From contig NZ_CP036343.1 in assembly GCF_007746795.1 (NCBI RefSeq), forward strand, positions 2,469,369 to 2,533,368: 64,000 nucleotides of DNA. Direction: 5' to 3'. Below, in pieces: positions 43,338-51,604 of this stretch. Numbering within the stretch: position 1 is the stretch's first letter; each line of letters starts with the position of its first letter. This DNA is from Gimesia algae (GTDB taxonomy: Bacteria > Planctomycetota > Planctomycetia > Planctomycetales > Planctomycetaceae). The position numbers and the translations under genes were made by a program. The notes under the pieces are model-generated. The model worked only from the letters and a program-made list of their open reading frames with translations. It made no database searches and had not been told where the DNA came from.

Positions 43338-43958
43338 ATGCCCCAGATCGAGTCAACAGCGAGCCAGAGTCAGGACATCGTCGAGCAATTACGGATGGAG
43401 ATAATTACGGGACGCTTTGAAGAAGGCATGCCGTTAAGAGAAGTCAGTTTAGCAGAACGGTTCCAGGTCAGCCGGGCTCCCATTCGCGAGGCGCTCAAGC
43501 AACTGTCTCACGAAGGGATGGTCGAATCCAAACCGAACTGTGGCATGCGCGTGGCCCCTGCTTCTTCTGAATCCATGCAGGAACTGGTAATCCCACTCCG
43601 GCAGACAGTGGAATCGTTTGCTTTAAAGTCCATCTTCACCGATTTGTCAGCAGAGGATTTTCTTGAGTGGGATGAACTACTTGATGAAATGAGAGCCGCC
43701 TGCGAATCCAGGAACTATAGTCAACTCACAGAACTCGATATCAAGTTTCATCAGTCGATTGTTGCGAAATCACCTGAGCAGGGACTGATGTCGATCTGGG
43801 TCACACTCGTCTCCCGACTGCGTCGGCATTTCCTGGCAGGATTCCAGAAACCCAATGACCCGATGAAAATCTACTACGAGCATGTCGCGATTGTCGCCAT
43901 GTTTCGAACCGGCAAACTGGAACCCTCGCTGCAGGCTCTGATTTCCAATATCGATTAA
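43338..43958 (+). CDS. GntR-family transcriptional regulator (FCD subfamily)
   Basis: 206 aa. N-terminal winged helix (10-75: IVEQLRMEIITGRFEEGMPL, REVSLAERFQVSRAPIREALKQL) and C-terminal FCD ligand domain (85-206). The FCD metal ligands Asp and His appear in LDIKFHQSI and a further His in YYEHVAIV, but the last helix ends ALISNID, where a His is normal. The protein stops about 15-20 residues early compared with family members. This regulator probably represses or activates the divergent cytochrome gene in response to a carboxylic-acid or sugar-acid ligand. ATG 43338 lies 10 nt after CAGGAAAC. The 3' end nearly touches a terminator. Confidence 0.85.
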   Translation: MPQIESTASQSQDIVEQLRMEIITGRFEEGMPLREVSLAERFQVSRAPIREALKQLSHEGMVESKPNCGMRVAPASSESMQELVIPLRQTVESFALKSIFTDLSAEDFLEWDELLDEMRAACESRNYSQLTELDIKFHQSIVAKSPEQGLMSIWVTLVSRLRRHFLAGFQKPNDPMKIYYEHVAIVAMFRTGKLEPSLQALISNID

Positions 43959-44001
43959 AAAAGAACTCCCGCAGTTACCAGACAAGAAGTAACTACGGGA
44001 G
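43956..44001 (-). terminator. Rho-independent terminator for fasciclin gene
   Basis: Arms CTCCCGCAGTTAC (43966-43978) and GTAACTACGGGAG (43989-44001) pair with one mismatch. On the minus strand the stem is followed by TTCTTTTTT, 22 nt past the fasciclin stop. It may also slow plus-strand transcription from the GntR gene, though without a T tract on that side. Confidence 0.75.
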
Positions 44002-44023
44002 CCCCGATTTACAGCTTAGTGAT

Positions 44024-45205
44024 TTACAGTGAGGACAGTTCTGTATAAGCATGATCCAGAGCATTTCTCAGTCGCCATGCCTGTTGAGAAACACAGTTCA
44101 TCTGCTGCGACTCATTCAGTGCATGTTTCATGTTCATGCGAATTGCAGTCGGCATGCTGTCCATACTTTTCAAAATATCATGCATCGTGTTCTGATAGAG
44201 CTTAGTGGATGCGTGATGGTCCCCACAATTATACAGGTTTGCTCCACGTGCCACCGCATGCTTGATCTTCTCGCGGGCTTCTAAAGCGCTGTACTTCTTG
44301 TCATCCGGAGGCATGATCACAGTATCTATTACATGAATCACACCGTTGGAAGCATCAAGATCGGTGACCAGAAGCTTGGCGTTGTTGACTTTGGCAACCC
44401 CATCCACCACTTTGATCATGACTGGTTTACCCTGCAGTGTTTTCGCTTTCCCTGCTTTTAATGCATCTTCCGAGTAAACACGCCCTGCGACGACATGATA
44501 CTTCAATATCGCAGCCAGTTTGTCTTTGTTCTCTGGCTTCAACAGGGAGGCAATCGTTCCTTCCGGCAGTTTTGCGAACGCATCATCGGTAGGAGCAAAT
44601 ACGGTAAATGGTCCCTGCTCAGATAGAACACCTGCCAGGCCTGCTGCCTTGGCTGCAGTAATTAAGGTTTGAAACTTTTCTGCTTCTACTGCTGTGGTAA
44701 CAATATTTTTGTCACTGGGAAGAATTACTGAATCGATGACGTGAATGATCCCATTGGAGCACATGATATCAGTCGCTTCGACTGTTGCCCCATCAACCTT
44801 CACACTATCATCTCCAGCGGTGATATCAACTCGCTGGCCATTCAGCGTTTTCGCTCCCTTCAGTTTGATAACCTGTTTAGCGGGTACTTTACCTGCAATC
44901 ACATGGTATTTCAGGATGGCGATCAGTTGATCTTTATTCTCCGGCTTCAATAATGTTTCGACGGTACCGGCTGGTAACTTTTTGAAGGCGGCATCAGTGG
45001 GAGCCAGTACGGTAAAAGGCCCCTTGCCCTGTAATGCACCAACAAGATCAGCTGCCCCCAAAGCGGCGGCAAGTGTTTTAAAAGATCCTGCTTCAACAGC
45101 AGTTTCCACGATATCTTTCTTTTCAGCGGCCTGAATCAGCGTGGCTGATAATGTGACAGCAAAAGCGGTGGCCACAGCCGCTGACTGCTTTAGCAAGCGA
45201 TTCAT
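44024..45205 (-). CDS. Secreted protein with two fasciclin (FAS1) domains
   Basis: 393 aa from ATG 45205 with AAGGAG 8 nt upstream (a TTG one codon earlier is less likely). Signal peptide 1-27 (ends LIQAAEKK). Two FAS1 domains: first about 30-160 ([54 protein letters not shown]), second about 165-300 with the same motifs ([32 protein letters not shown]). A helical C-terminal domain of ~95 residues follows, with [15 protein letters not shown], unusual for bacterial fasciclin proteins. FAS1 domains mediate cell adhesion and matrix binding. Its own terminator shows it is a single-gene unit. Confidence 0.9.
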   Translation of the reverse strand: MNRLLKQSAAVATAFAVTLSATLIQAAEKKDIVETAVEAGSFKTLAAALGAADLVGALQGKGPFTVLAPTDAAFKKLPAGTVETLLKPENKDQLIAILKYHVIAGKVPAKQVIKLKGAKTLNGQRVDITAGDDSVKVDGATVEATDIMCSNGIIHVIDSVILPSDKNIVTTAVEAEKFQTLITAAKAAGLAGVLSEQGPFTVFAPTDDAFAKLPEGTIASLLKPENKDKLAAILKYHVVAGRVYSEDALKAGKAKTLQGKPVMIKVVDGVAKVNNAKLLVTDLDASNGVIHVIDTVIMPPDDKKYSALEAREKIKHAVARGANLYNCGDHHASTKLYQNTMHDILKSMDSMPTAIRMNMKHALNESQQMNCVSQQAWRLRNALDHAYTELSSL

Positions 45206-45385
45206 CAAACAGACTCCTTGGGTGATGAGAAATAATTGACTCGGTTTCTGAGTTACTAATGTGAAACATGAGTGGCCACTACAGTTTCCAAGCTAATAAT
45301 ACCTTAGAACACGAAGGCTATTTGACAAGCAGCCGTTTGCAAAGAATTCTGAAATGCGCGAACCATGATCTGCATCGAGCATTTA

Positions 45386-46408
45386 TCAGGGAACAGAGCA
45401 ATCCTCAGAGAGATTATTTAATACAGGTGTTTCCAACCCGTTCTGCTGTAAATCCAGATCCAATTCAGATTGGTGGCAGCGTTTCCAATAGGATGCCAGG
45501 AGTGAACTGGTGACCGCACTCCAGGGACCGAAGACAGCAGAACCCAATGCAATAACCGGGTTTTTCAAAACATTAACCGCCAGGCCAGTCGCCATGCCCC
45601 CATTCTGAATCCCCACCTCAAAAGCCACGGTTCGACAGTCCTTGTGACTCAACTTCAGGCACCAGGCCGCCCAGTAGCCCAGTGTATAACCGGCTGCATT
45701 CTGACAGAGTGCTGCCGCAAATAATGCCAGTCCGACTGCAGCCAGTTCCTGCCTGGCAAGCGCGATCGTAATGGCAATGATGAGGCAGATCGAAAACATG
45801 GCAATCCCCGGAAGTATTTTTCCTAACCTGTTCATAAATCGGGGAGCAGTCTGATTCACAAACAAACCCAGCAGAACAGGAACCAGAACCATGAAGAGAA
45901 TCGAACGCATCATCGGCAACACAGGGATCGGCACATACTGCCCTGCCCAGAACTCCATCAATAGTGGTGTCAGAAACGGAGAAAGCATTGTGGAGCAGGC
46001 CGTCATCGTGACAGATAAGGGAACATTGGCCCGGGCGATGTAGGCGATCACATTAGAAGTCACTCCTCCCGGGCACGATCCGATCAGAATCAGTCCGGCA
46101 GCAACTTCCGTGGGCAGTTGAAATAGAACCACAAAAATCCATGCCAGAAAAGGCATGATCGAAAACTGGCAAATCACACCGATCAAAACCGCGCGAGGCA
46201 TTTTTAATACTCGACGAAAATCGGCAAACGAAAGCGACACGCCCATCCCGAACATAATCACCTGCACCAGCGGCACAATTGCCTGACGTGGTTCCCAGCC
46301 CCCGTGATTCCAGTCATATAGCCAGGGAAAATAATAGCCACTGACAGCAAACAGGAGCACCCAGAGAGTAAATGGAATTTGTATCAGGCGGAATAATTTC
46401 TGTTTCAC
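45386..46408 (-). CDS. BASS-family (bile acid:sodium symporter-like) transporter
   Basis: 340 aa with about nine to ten transmembrane helices. It matches the SBF/BASS family: GMGVSLSFADFRRVLKMP, then LILIGSCPGGVTSNVIAYIARANVPLS (the conserved sodium-site crossover motif GSCPGGxxSN) and VAFEVGIQNGGMATGLAV (second crossover, ExGxQN). Bacterial members import organic anions such as pyruvate, pantoate or bile acids with sodium. GTG start at 46408 with AAGAAGGGA about 9 nt upstream. It begins 39 bp after the sialidase-like gene, on the same strand, so it may import a product of that pathway; this is inference. A Gln/Asp-rich tail ends the protein. Confidence 0.88.
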   Translation of the reverse strand: MKQKLFRLIQIPFTLWVLLFAVSGYYFPWLYDWNHGGWEPRQAIVPLVQVIMFGMGVSLSFADFRRVLKMPRAVLIGVICQFSIMPFLAWIFVVLFQLPTEVAAGLILIGSCPGGVTSNVIAYIARANVPLSVTMTACSTMLSPFLTPLLMEFWAGQYVPIPVLPMMRSILFMVLVPVLLGLFVNQTAPRFMNRLGKILPGIAMFSICLIIAITIALARQELAAVGLALFAAALCQNAAGYTLGYWAAWCLKLSHKDCRTVAFEVGIQNGGMATGLAVNVLKNPVIALGSAVFGPWSAVTSSLLASYWKRCHQSELDLDLQQNGLETPVLNNLSEDCSVP

Positions 46409-46447
46409 GAAGCCAGTCCCTTCTTCCAGCTGAAACTGGTCCAGTCA

Positions 46448-48253
46448 CTATTCTGCGTTACCATCTGTAGCCGTTGAGCCAACCTGTAGAGATGTGATTG
46501 GTAGAATCGACAAGCCACAGTCTTCTTTCCCGATCGAGTACACGACATACAGCTTGCCATCATACTCATGAGCATAAGGATAAGACCATTGCTTACCTTT
46601 CGCGAGCCCTTTGAAGCGCGGGGCCTCCGATTTTCCATGGCGAATTCTCCACATCTGGCTGAGCGTGGATTCGCCTGGCTTGCTGACGGAAATCACCAGC
46701 GTATCTCTGTTCTTCAGATTGGATACGAGATACTGCTGCCCGGTACTAAGTGTTCCCAGGTACGCCTTGGCACGCGGCATGGGCAAATTGGCAGGCCGTG
46801 CGCTGGACCAGCTGCGGCCATTGTCCTGACTGATGGAAACCCAGGCCGTTCCACCGCCCCCTCGAATAATCGCCCGCACATTCTTCCCGTCAACAGCGAC
46901 GGTGGTTTCTGCAAAAGAGGGTGAAAGCTCAGGAGGGAAGGGAATCAGAACTGTATCCCAATGCAAAAGATCATCACCATGGCTGATGGCAACGACAGGC
47001 AGTCCATCCTGATCCTGTCCGCCGGTAATCAGATTCCCATCGGGCATGCGAACCGGTTCATCGTAAGGCCAGCAGTTCTGCATGACAATGCCCTTTGATT
47101 CCCAGCGATCATTTTTTTCATTGAGTACAAACGCCTCACCCCTCAGACCGGGAAATCGTTTTGCTGATTTACCAACTCCAAATCGACTGCAGATCGTCCA
47201 TAACTTCCCCTGATGTTTCAGCAGAATGCCATGGCTGTGTCGGTCTGGTCCTTCAAATCCTGGCCCGATGACTTCCAACTCCGACCAGGTCTTGCCGCCA
47301 TCTTCAGAACGCCTGCCCTGCAGCGTCTCATGCGGTCCATTCTCATTAGTCGGACTGTTGGCCCAGTTTGCATATAAGACACCATTATGAGCAATGATGG
47401 CGGCACCATGCAGAAATTTATAGCCATCTTTTTCAGCGCGATGAATTGTCTGATGGGTCATTTCCGGTACAAAAGGAATCTTTTCCAGATCAGCGGGAAT
47501 GGGTGGTCCACTCCACAGAGCAATCGGCTCGGGCAAGGGTTCAACCTTACCAGGACTTGGCAGTTGAGCGCCCCCTTTGATTTCCAGATCGTCAATCAGA
47601 TACCACGCATCCTGCGCCAGACGCGTCCCCGAAACCAGCGCGAGGCCCGCCAGATCAAGATCAGTGCGGTAGGCGTGCAGAGTTCCTGTGCGAGAAACAG
47701 GCAGGGTCAGCTCTCCCGGTTTCGATAACCAGAAATCAATGCCAGGTTGCTTAGCATCTACCAGGATACGCAGGCGATGCCAGATCGGATCTGTCGGATC
47801 TGTTGAGGGTTCCACGTCCTTTGAGATCACGCGCCACGAACGTGTGCGACCATCATACTGTTGCAGTTTGCCCTTTTGAATACACAGGTTCAACTGGCTG
47901 GCATCAGTGCCTTCCGGTGCGAAGGTCCACAGATTCAAAGAACGCCCGGCTCCGGGAGAAAATGCGAACGAAAGCTCAATCATTATTCTCTGTTGTGGCT
48001 GAGAAAACGGTCTGGTGATCGCCGTCAAACCTCCCGATTTCGAACGCACGCTTTTCAAGGCATGGTTCGATTCCTCTGCCCCCTGCGCGACGACTTTGAC
48101 GTTGGGTGAAGTTTTCGGCAGAAAAACAGACCACCCCGCGGGAACCGCCCCGACCTGATCGGATTCAAATCCACTTAGATAGAGCAGATCTTCGGCTGCG
48201 AATGCCTGAAGCGGTAACAACTGCAAGATGAGCAGGACGAGCACAGGTTTCAT
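46448..48253 (-). CDS. Secreted BNR-repeat sialidase-like hydrolase
   Basis: 601 aa from ATG 48253 (a TTG five codons upstream is possible but gives a worse signal peptide). Signal peptide 1-20 (ALAAE-type end QAFAAED). The N-terminal beta-sandwich (25-225) resembles a LamG/carbohydrate-binding fold. The C-terminal part is an exo-alpha-sialidase-type propeller with Asp-box motifs (SEDGGKTWSELEV and SQDNGRSWSSARP). Family members cleave terminal sialic acids or are inactive sugar-binding propellers; the catalytic Arg triad cannot be placed safely by eye. It lies between an aldolase of the NAL/DHDPS family and a BASS transporter in a probable operon, which fits a scavenging pathway for sialic-acid-like sugars. 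Confidence 0.82.
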   Translation of the reverse strand: MKPVLVLLILQLLPLQAFAAEDLLYLSGFESDQVGAVPAGWSVFLPKTSPNVKVVAQGAEESNHALKSVRSKSGGLTAITRPFSQPQQRIMIELSFAFSPGAGRSLNLWTFAPEGTDASQLNLCIQKGKLQQYDGRTRSWRVISKDVEPSTDPTDPIWHRLRILVDAKQPGIDFWLSKPGELTLPVSRTGTLHAYRTDLDLAGLALVSGTRLAQDAWYLIDDLEIKGGAQLPSPGKVEPLPEPIALWSGPPIPADLEKIPFVPEMTHQTIHRAEKDGYKFLHGAAIIAHNGVLYANWANSPTNENGPHETLQGRRSEDGGKTWSELEVIGPGFEGPDRHSHGILLKHQGKLWTICSRFGVGKSAKRFPGLRGEAFVLNEKNDRWESKGIVMQNCWPYDEPVRMPDGNLITGGQDQDGLPVVAISHGDDLLHWDTVLIPFPPELSPSFAETTVAVDGKNVRAIIRGGGGTAWVSISQDNGRSWSSARPANLPMPRAKAYLGTLSTGQQYLVSNLKNRDTLVISVSKPGESTLSQMWRIRHGKSEAPRFKGLAKGKQWSYPYAHEYDGKLYVVYSIGKEDCGLSILPITSLQVGSTATDGNAE

Positions 48254-48306
48254 ATGAGGTTCTTTCAAAGTGAATTAGTTCGATTGAAGGTTTCCTGTAT
48301 CTTACT

Positions 48307-49194
48307 CTAAATCAACCCCGCATTCAGTAACGCTTCCCGAATAGGACCTTTCTGGTCAATGGAAGTGACCGGCATCGGCGGACGGGGAATCCCCCCCTCG
48401 CGCCCCTGCAATTCCATGCAATAGCGGGTATTGGCAGGCAGGTTATCATCGAAAATGGCATTCCAGATGGGAAGCAGCTTTTCATGCAGTTCCAGCCCTT
48501 TTTTGTGATTGCCCGCCTGAACCGCGTCCCAGAGTTCGACACACAGAGTGGGTGCGGCAGTCAGTATCGCAGCGATAGAGCCTACCGCTCCCAGCGCGAA
48601 AGAAGGATACAGCAAGGCATCGACGGCCGACATGATCCGCGCACGATCTCCCGACATCAGTAGCAGGTCCGCCAGCAGTTTCATGTCACCTGCACTTTGC
48701 TTGACACCAATCACACCTTCTACTTCATCAATGATCCGAGTCAGTAATTCAGGAGAAAGATACGTCCAGGGTACAACATTATAAATCATGATTGGTAATT
48801 CAGTAGCAGCCGCAATTTCATCGAAATGCCGAACCATCGCATCATCATTCGGACGGAAAACATAATGCACGGGAGTGACTTGAAGCGCAGCAACCCCCAG
48901 GTCTCTGACTGCCCGCCCCCGCTCAATCACGGCAGCGGTGCTGTTAGCAATGATGCCGGTAATGACGGGCACGCGCCCCGCAGCAGTATCAATGACAACG
49001 GAAGTAATCAGACGTGTTTCTTCTGTTGACAGGGTATGCCCTTCTCCTGTACTGCCACAAACCGCCAGTCCGTGTACTTTGGCAGTCGCAATCAGATATT
49101 CCGTTTCTGTGCGTAAGGCTCCTTCATCGATCGAACCATCTGCTCGAAAGGGAGTGACCAGGGGAGGGATGATACCAAATAGCTCTTCGTACAT
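48307..49194 (-). CDS. DHDPS/N-acetylneuraminate-lyase family aldolase
   Basis: 295 aa TIM-barrel class I aldolase. Catalytic features: GSTGEGHTLS (carboxylate-binding loop, near 46), Tyr in IYNVVPW (near 137) and Schiff-base Lys in GVKQSAGD (near 166). It cleaves or forms a 2-oxo acid by pyruvate Schiff base. The residue pattern after YN (VVPW) is neither the NVPxRT of DapA nor clearly that of NanA, so the substrate (a sialic acid, sugar-acid derivative or similar) is undetermined. It is probably not the lysine-biosynthesis DapA because it lies in a catabolic gene set with a sialidase-like protein, a transporter and an FCD-AraC regulator. Confidence 0.87.
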   Translation of the reverse strand: MYEELFGIIPPLVTPFRADGSIDEGALRTETEYLIATAKVHGLAVCGSTGEGHTLSTEETRLITSVVIDTAAGRVPVITGIIANSTAAVIERGRAVRDLGVAALQVTPVHYVFRPNDDAMVRHFDEIAAATELPIMIYNVVPWTYLSPELLTRIIDEVEGVIGVKQSAGDMKLLADLLLMSGDRARIMSAVDALLYPSFALGAVGSIAAILTAAPTLCVELWDAVQAGNHKKGLELHEKLLPIWNAIFDDNLPANTRYCMELQGREGGIPRPPMPVTSIDQKGPIREALLNAGLI

Positions 49195-49254
49195 TCGCGT
49201 GCTCTTTAATTAAAATGAAATGCCTGGGCGACAGGGAAATCCCCAAATCTGCAA

Positions 49255-49665
49255 TCACAGACGTTGTGTTTCTTCGGGGATAATAAAATCGTAGGTTGTA
49301 TTTTCTTGGGGCAGTGTCACACTTAATTTGACTGGAGCAAAGAGTGAATTATCTACATCAGCCGAAGCAGGTTGTGTTCCATCAGTAGCCATAATCAGAA
49401 CCTGATGCGGTCCTCCGACATGCCCTTTTCCTTCACGAGTGTCAAACTGACCGTTTTTGATATCGGCTACACCGGCAGGCCCCTTGTTTCCCTGTTCGTT
49501 ATCAGGCTGGAGTAAAATCCGTCCGAAAGGAATCGGCTCTCCCTTGAAATATGCGGTCCCGGTCAGAGTAAATCGCTCAGGTCCGTCTGCAGCCGATTGA
49601 CAGCCTGACAACAAGAGCAGACTGCAGCTGGCTAAAGCGAGCTTCCACATCCATTGAACAGGCAT
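49255..49665 (-). CDS. Lipoprotein with carboxypeptidase-regulatory-like fold
   Basis: 136 aa from ATG 49665, two bases after the stop of the DUF1559 gene; GGGAGGG lies about 11 nt upstream. Signal sequence with lipobox LSGC (Cys near 21). The mature part has a transthyretin/CarboxypepD_reg-like pattern: FTLTGTAYFKGEPIPFGRILLQP, then GPAGVADIKNGQFDT and GGPHQVLIMATDG. This lipoprotein type nearly always follows a DUF1559 gene in planctomycetes, as it does here, suggesting they work together at the cell surface. Function unknown. Confidence 0.85.
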   Translation of the reverse strand: MPVQWMWKLALASCSLLLLSGCQSAADGPERFTLTGTAYFKGEPIPFGRILLQPDNEQGNKGPAGVADIKNGQFDTREGKGHVGGPHQVLIMATDGTQPASADVDNSLFAPVKLSVTLPQENTTYDFIIPEETQRL

Positions 49666-49667
49666 GG

Positions 49668-50636
49668 CTATTGCAGCCCTCCCAGCGGAAGACCATCGGC
49701 CCGTTGGGCTAACTGGCGATAGACACTCAGATCTATATTTTCGCCAATAAAATGCACGGAACCATCTGCCAGCGCGAAGTGCGTGCCCCCCTGATGCCAG
49801 CTGCCAAAACAACGCGTGTGCGTCCCGACGACAGCACCGATCCCGGCGGGATGATTTGTATAAGGACCATCGGAAGGAAAATAATCAACCAGCGGGGCAT
49901 TGATCGGGTCTGTTGCACTCGCGACCACATTCACATGACTGGAACCACCCGCATTTCGTGTACTGGAGGCCCAGGTAAAGTAAGTGCCATACGGTGAATT
50001 TTGCCCTACCGCAAACCACCAGCGGGATTCCCCCACCAGAAAAGTATTCGATGTACCATCGATGACATCCCGCATCTTGACATTGGAATTGATATACAAC
50101 ATGCCATTCTTGTAAAACAAACGACGATTACTGGCTGTTCCAGCCGTGCAGAAAGCCTGTGATTCACCACCGCCCCCCTGCACTCCTCGATAATTAGTAT
50201 TCGGTTCACTGGTAGCAGCATTCGGGTCCGTCGGGCATTGGAATTTGGAATTCGGGCGAATCTGTTCCGATTCATTAGTATGTGCCGATTCGTTAGCGAT
50301 CCCGGCAAAGGTGCCTTCAAAGTTAAAGTTATTGTAGCGGGGAACATCATCAAGAAACGGGAGAATCAAAATCGTCCAGGTCGCCCCGCGTCGAGCTGAT
50401 CCCGCAGGCGGACAACTTGAGCTGGTCACTATCGACCCTGGTGGAAAACAGCGATGTGTCTCGTGATAGTTGTGTAAAGCCAGCCCGATCTGCTTCAGGC
50501 GGTTCTTACAATCAGATCGACGTGCTGCCTCGCGGGCCTGCTGGACCGCCGGAAGCAGCAAGGCGATCAAAATTGCAATAATGGCAATAACAACGAGTAG
50601 TTCAATCAGCGTAAATCCACGACATTTCCTGGACAT
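49668..50636 (-). CDS. DUF1559 prepilin-like protein
   Basis: 322 aa. N-terminal type IV prepilin signal: [20 protein letters not shown] (Gly-Phe cleavage site, Glu at +5, 20-residue helix), followed by [32 protein letters not shown], the signature of DUF1559 (SBP_bac_10), massively duplicated in planctomycetes. The C-terminus has the H-X9-DG motif [17 protein letters not shown]. They are thought to form pseudopilus- or surface-layer-like assemblies. Four to six cysteines occur in the ectodomain. It is the first gene of a probable operon with the lipoprotein, aldolase, sialidase-like protein and BASS transporter, and is divergent from the FCD-AraC regulator. Confidence 0.93.
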   Translation of the reverse strand: MSRKCRGFTLIELLVVIAIIAILIALLLPAVQQAREAARRSDCKNRLKQIGLALHNYHETHRCFPPGSIVTSSSCPPAGSARRGATWTILILPFLDDVPRYNNFNFEGTFAGIANESAHTNESEQIRPNSKFQCPTDPNAATSEPNTNYRGVQGGGGESQAFCTAGTASNRRLFYKNGMLYINSNVKMRDVIDGTSNTFLVGESRWWFAVGQNSPYGTYFTWASSTRNAGGSSHVNVVASATDPINAPLVDYFPSDGPYTNHPAGIGAVVGTHTRCFGSWHQGGTHFALADGSVHFIGENIDLSVYRQLAQRADGLPLGGLQ

Positions 50637-50737
50637 GAGCGAGCGCCTTTATTAAAAGGAGAGTCCGTGCGATTCATTTAAAACACTGTATTATTTCAAG
50701 TCTTTCATTCTACGGGTGGTTATAGTCGATACAATAT

Positions 50738-50749
50738 TGCATAGATGCA
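50738..50749. promoter_or_regulatory. Candidate operator upstream of FCD-AraC regulator
   Basis: TGCATAGATGCA has 5-bp inverted arms (TGCAT/ATGCA) around a 2-bp centre, 41 bp before ATG 50791 in the intergenic region shared with the DUF1559 gene. A plausible autoregulatory site, unproven. Confidence 0.3.
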
Positions 50750-50790
50750 GCCCGGCGCGCGAATTCACATAGTTTTGGAAACGGGAAAGT

Positions 50791-51576
50791 ATGGAAATGA
50801 CTCAGAGCCCGATGAAATCGGTTACCGAACTCCGGGCGACGCTGGAAGGTTTTGCAGCGAGGTGTGCTGCGTTCCAGATCAAACAAGGCAGTGATCCTCA
50901 AGGCCTGCTCAAACAGTTTATCGATCTCAAACGGGCATCTGACGCCGGTAATTACCGGCGGTTTGCCACCGCAGATCGTCGGCTGCATCAAACGATCATT
51001 GAGCTGGCAGATGTCCCCGGCCTGAAATCATCCTGGCTGGCAGCATTTGAAGCGCAGAATACATTTCGGATTAAAACCCTCGAACAATGCTGGCCTGATC
51101 TCGCCGTCCTGTTTGAATCGCATCGTCCCCTGGTCGATGCGATCGCCGCCGGGCATCCCGAGGAAGCAGAAGAGGAAGCGCTGGCGCATCTGGATGCAGT
51201 CTGGTTTCGACTGGCTGATGCGACTGACGATCAGTCTCTCCCTCGCGATCCTCTCTCTCGCGCATGTGCATTTCTGGCATTCCATTTTCATGAACCGATT
51301 CGTCTGCCGGAGTTGGCTCAGAAAATTGCCTGCTGTAGCCCCGGTCATCTGGCAAGACTCTTTCGCGATAAACTCGGCTTGAGCTTCAGCGATTATCTGA
51401 TTGAACTCCGTATGCAAAAGGCGGCCCAGCTGCTACAACGCTCTGACAAACCGATTCAGGAAATCGCCCGCCGTCTGGGATATGCCGATCCATCCCGATT
51501 CACCATTCATTTTCGGCGCCGGTTTGGACTGGGTCCCCGTGAATTCCGTGCCTGTTTCACTCGGATCATGAACTGA
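50791..51576 (+). CDS. FCD-AraC fusion transcriptional regulator
   Basis: 261 aa. The N-terminal ~150 residues are an FCD ligand domain (VTELRATLEGFAARCAAFQI; metal-ligand pattern Asp and His in ADRRLHQTI, His in FESHRPLVDAI, His in ALAHLDAVW) of the kind normally found C-terminal to a GntR winged helix. Here no winged helix precedes it. Instead an AraC-type double helix-turn-helix follows (about 165-258: IRLPELAQKIACCSPGHLARLF, then PIQEIARRLGYADPSRFTIHFRRRFGLGP). A GntR sensor is therefore joined to an AraC reader. It is divergent from the DUF1559-aldolase-sialidase operon and probably regulates it in response to an organic or sugar acid. ATG 50791 has a purine-rich GGGAAAG upstream. Confidence 0.88.
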   Translation: MEMTQSPMKSVTELRATLEGFAARCAAFQIKQGSDPQGLLKQFIDLKRASDAGNYRRFATADRRLHQTIIELADVPGLKSSWLAAFEAQNTFRIKTLEQCWPDLAVLFESHRPLVDAIAAGHPEEAEEEALAHLDAVWFRLADATDDQSLPRDPLSRACAFLAFHFHEPIRLPELAQKIACCSPGHLARLFRDKLGLSFSDYLIELRMQKAAQLLQRSDKPIQEIARRLGYADPSRFTIHFRRRFGLGPREFRACFTRIMN

Positions 51577-51604
51577 ATTTATTCTACATCACCCGATCAA
51601 GCCG

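Noticed and set aside
45268-45513. 81-codon plus-strand open frame
   Set aside because: Overlaps the end of the BASS transporter on the opposite strand and has no protein-like features.
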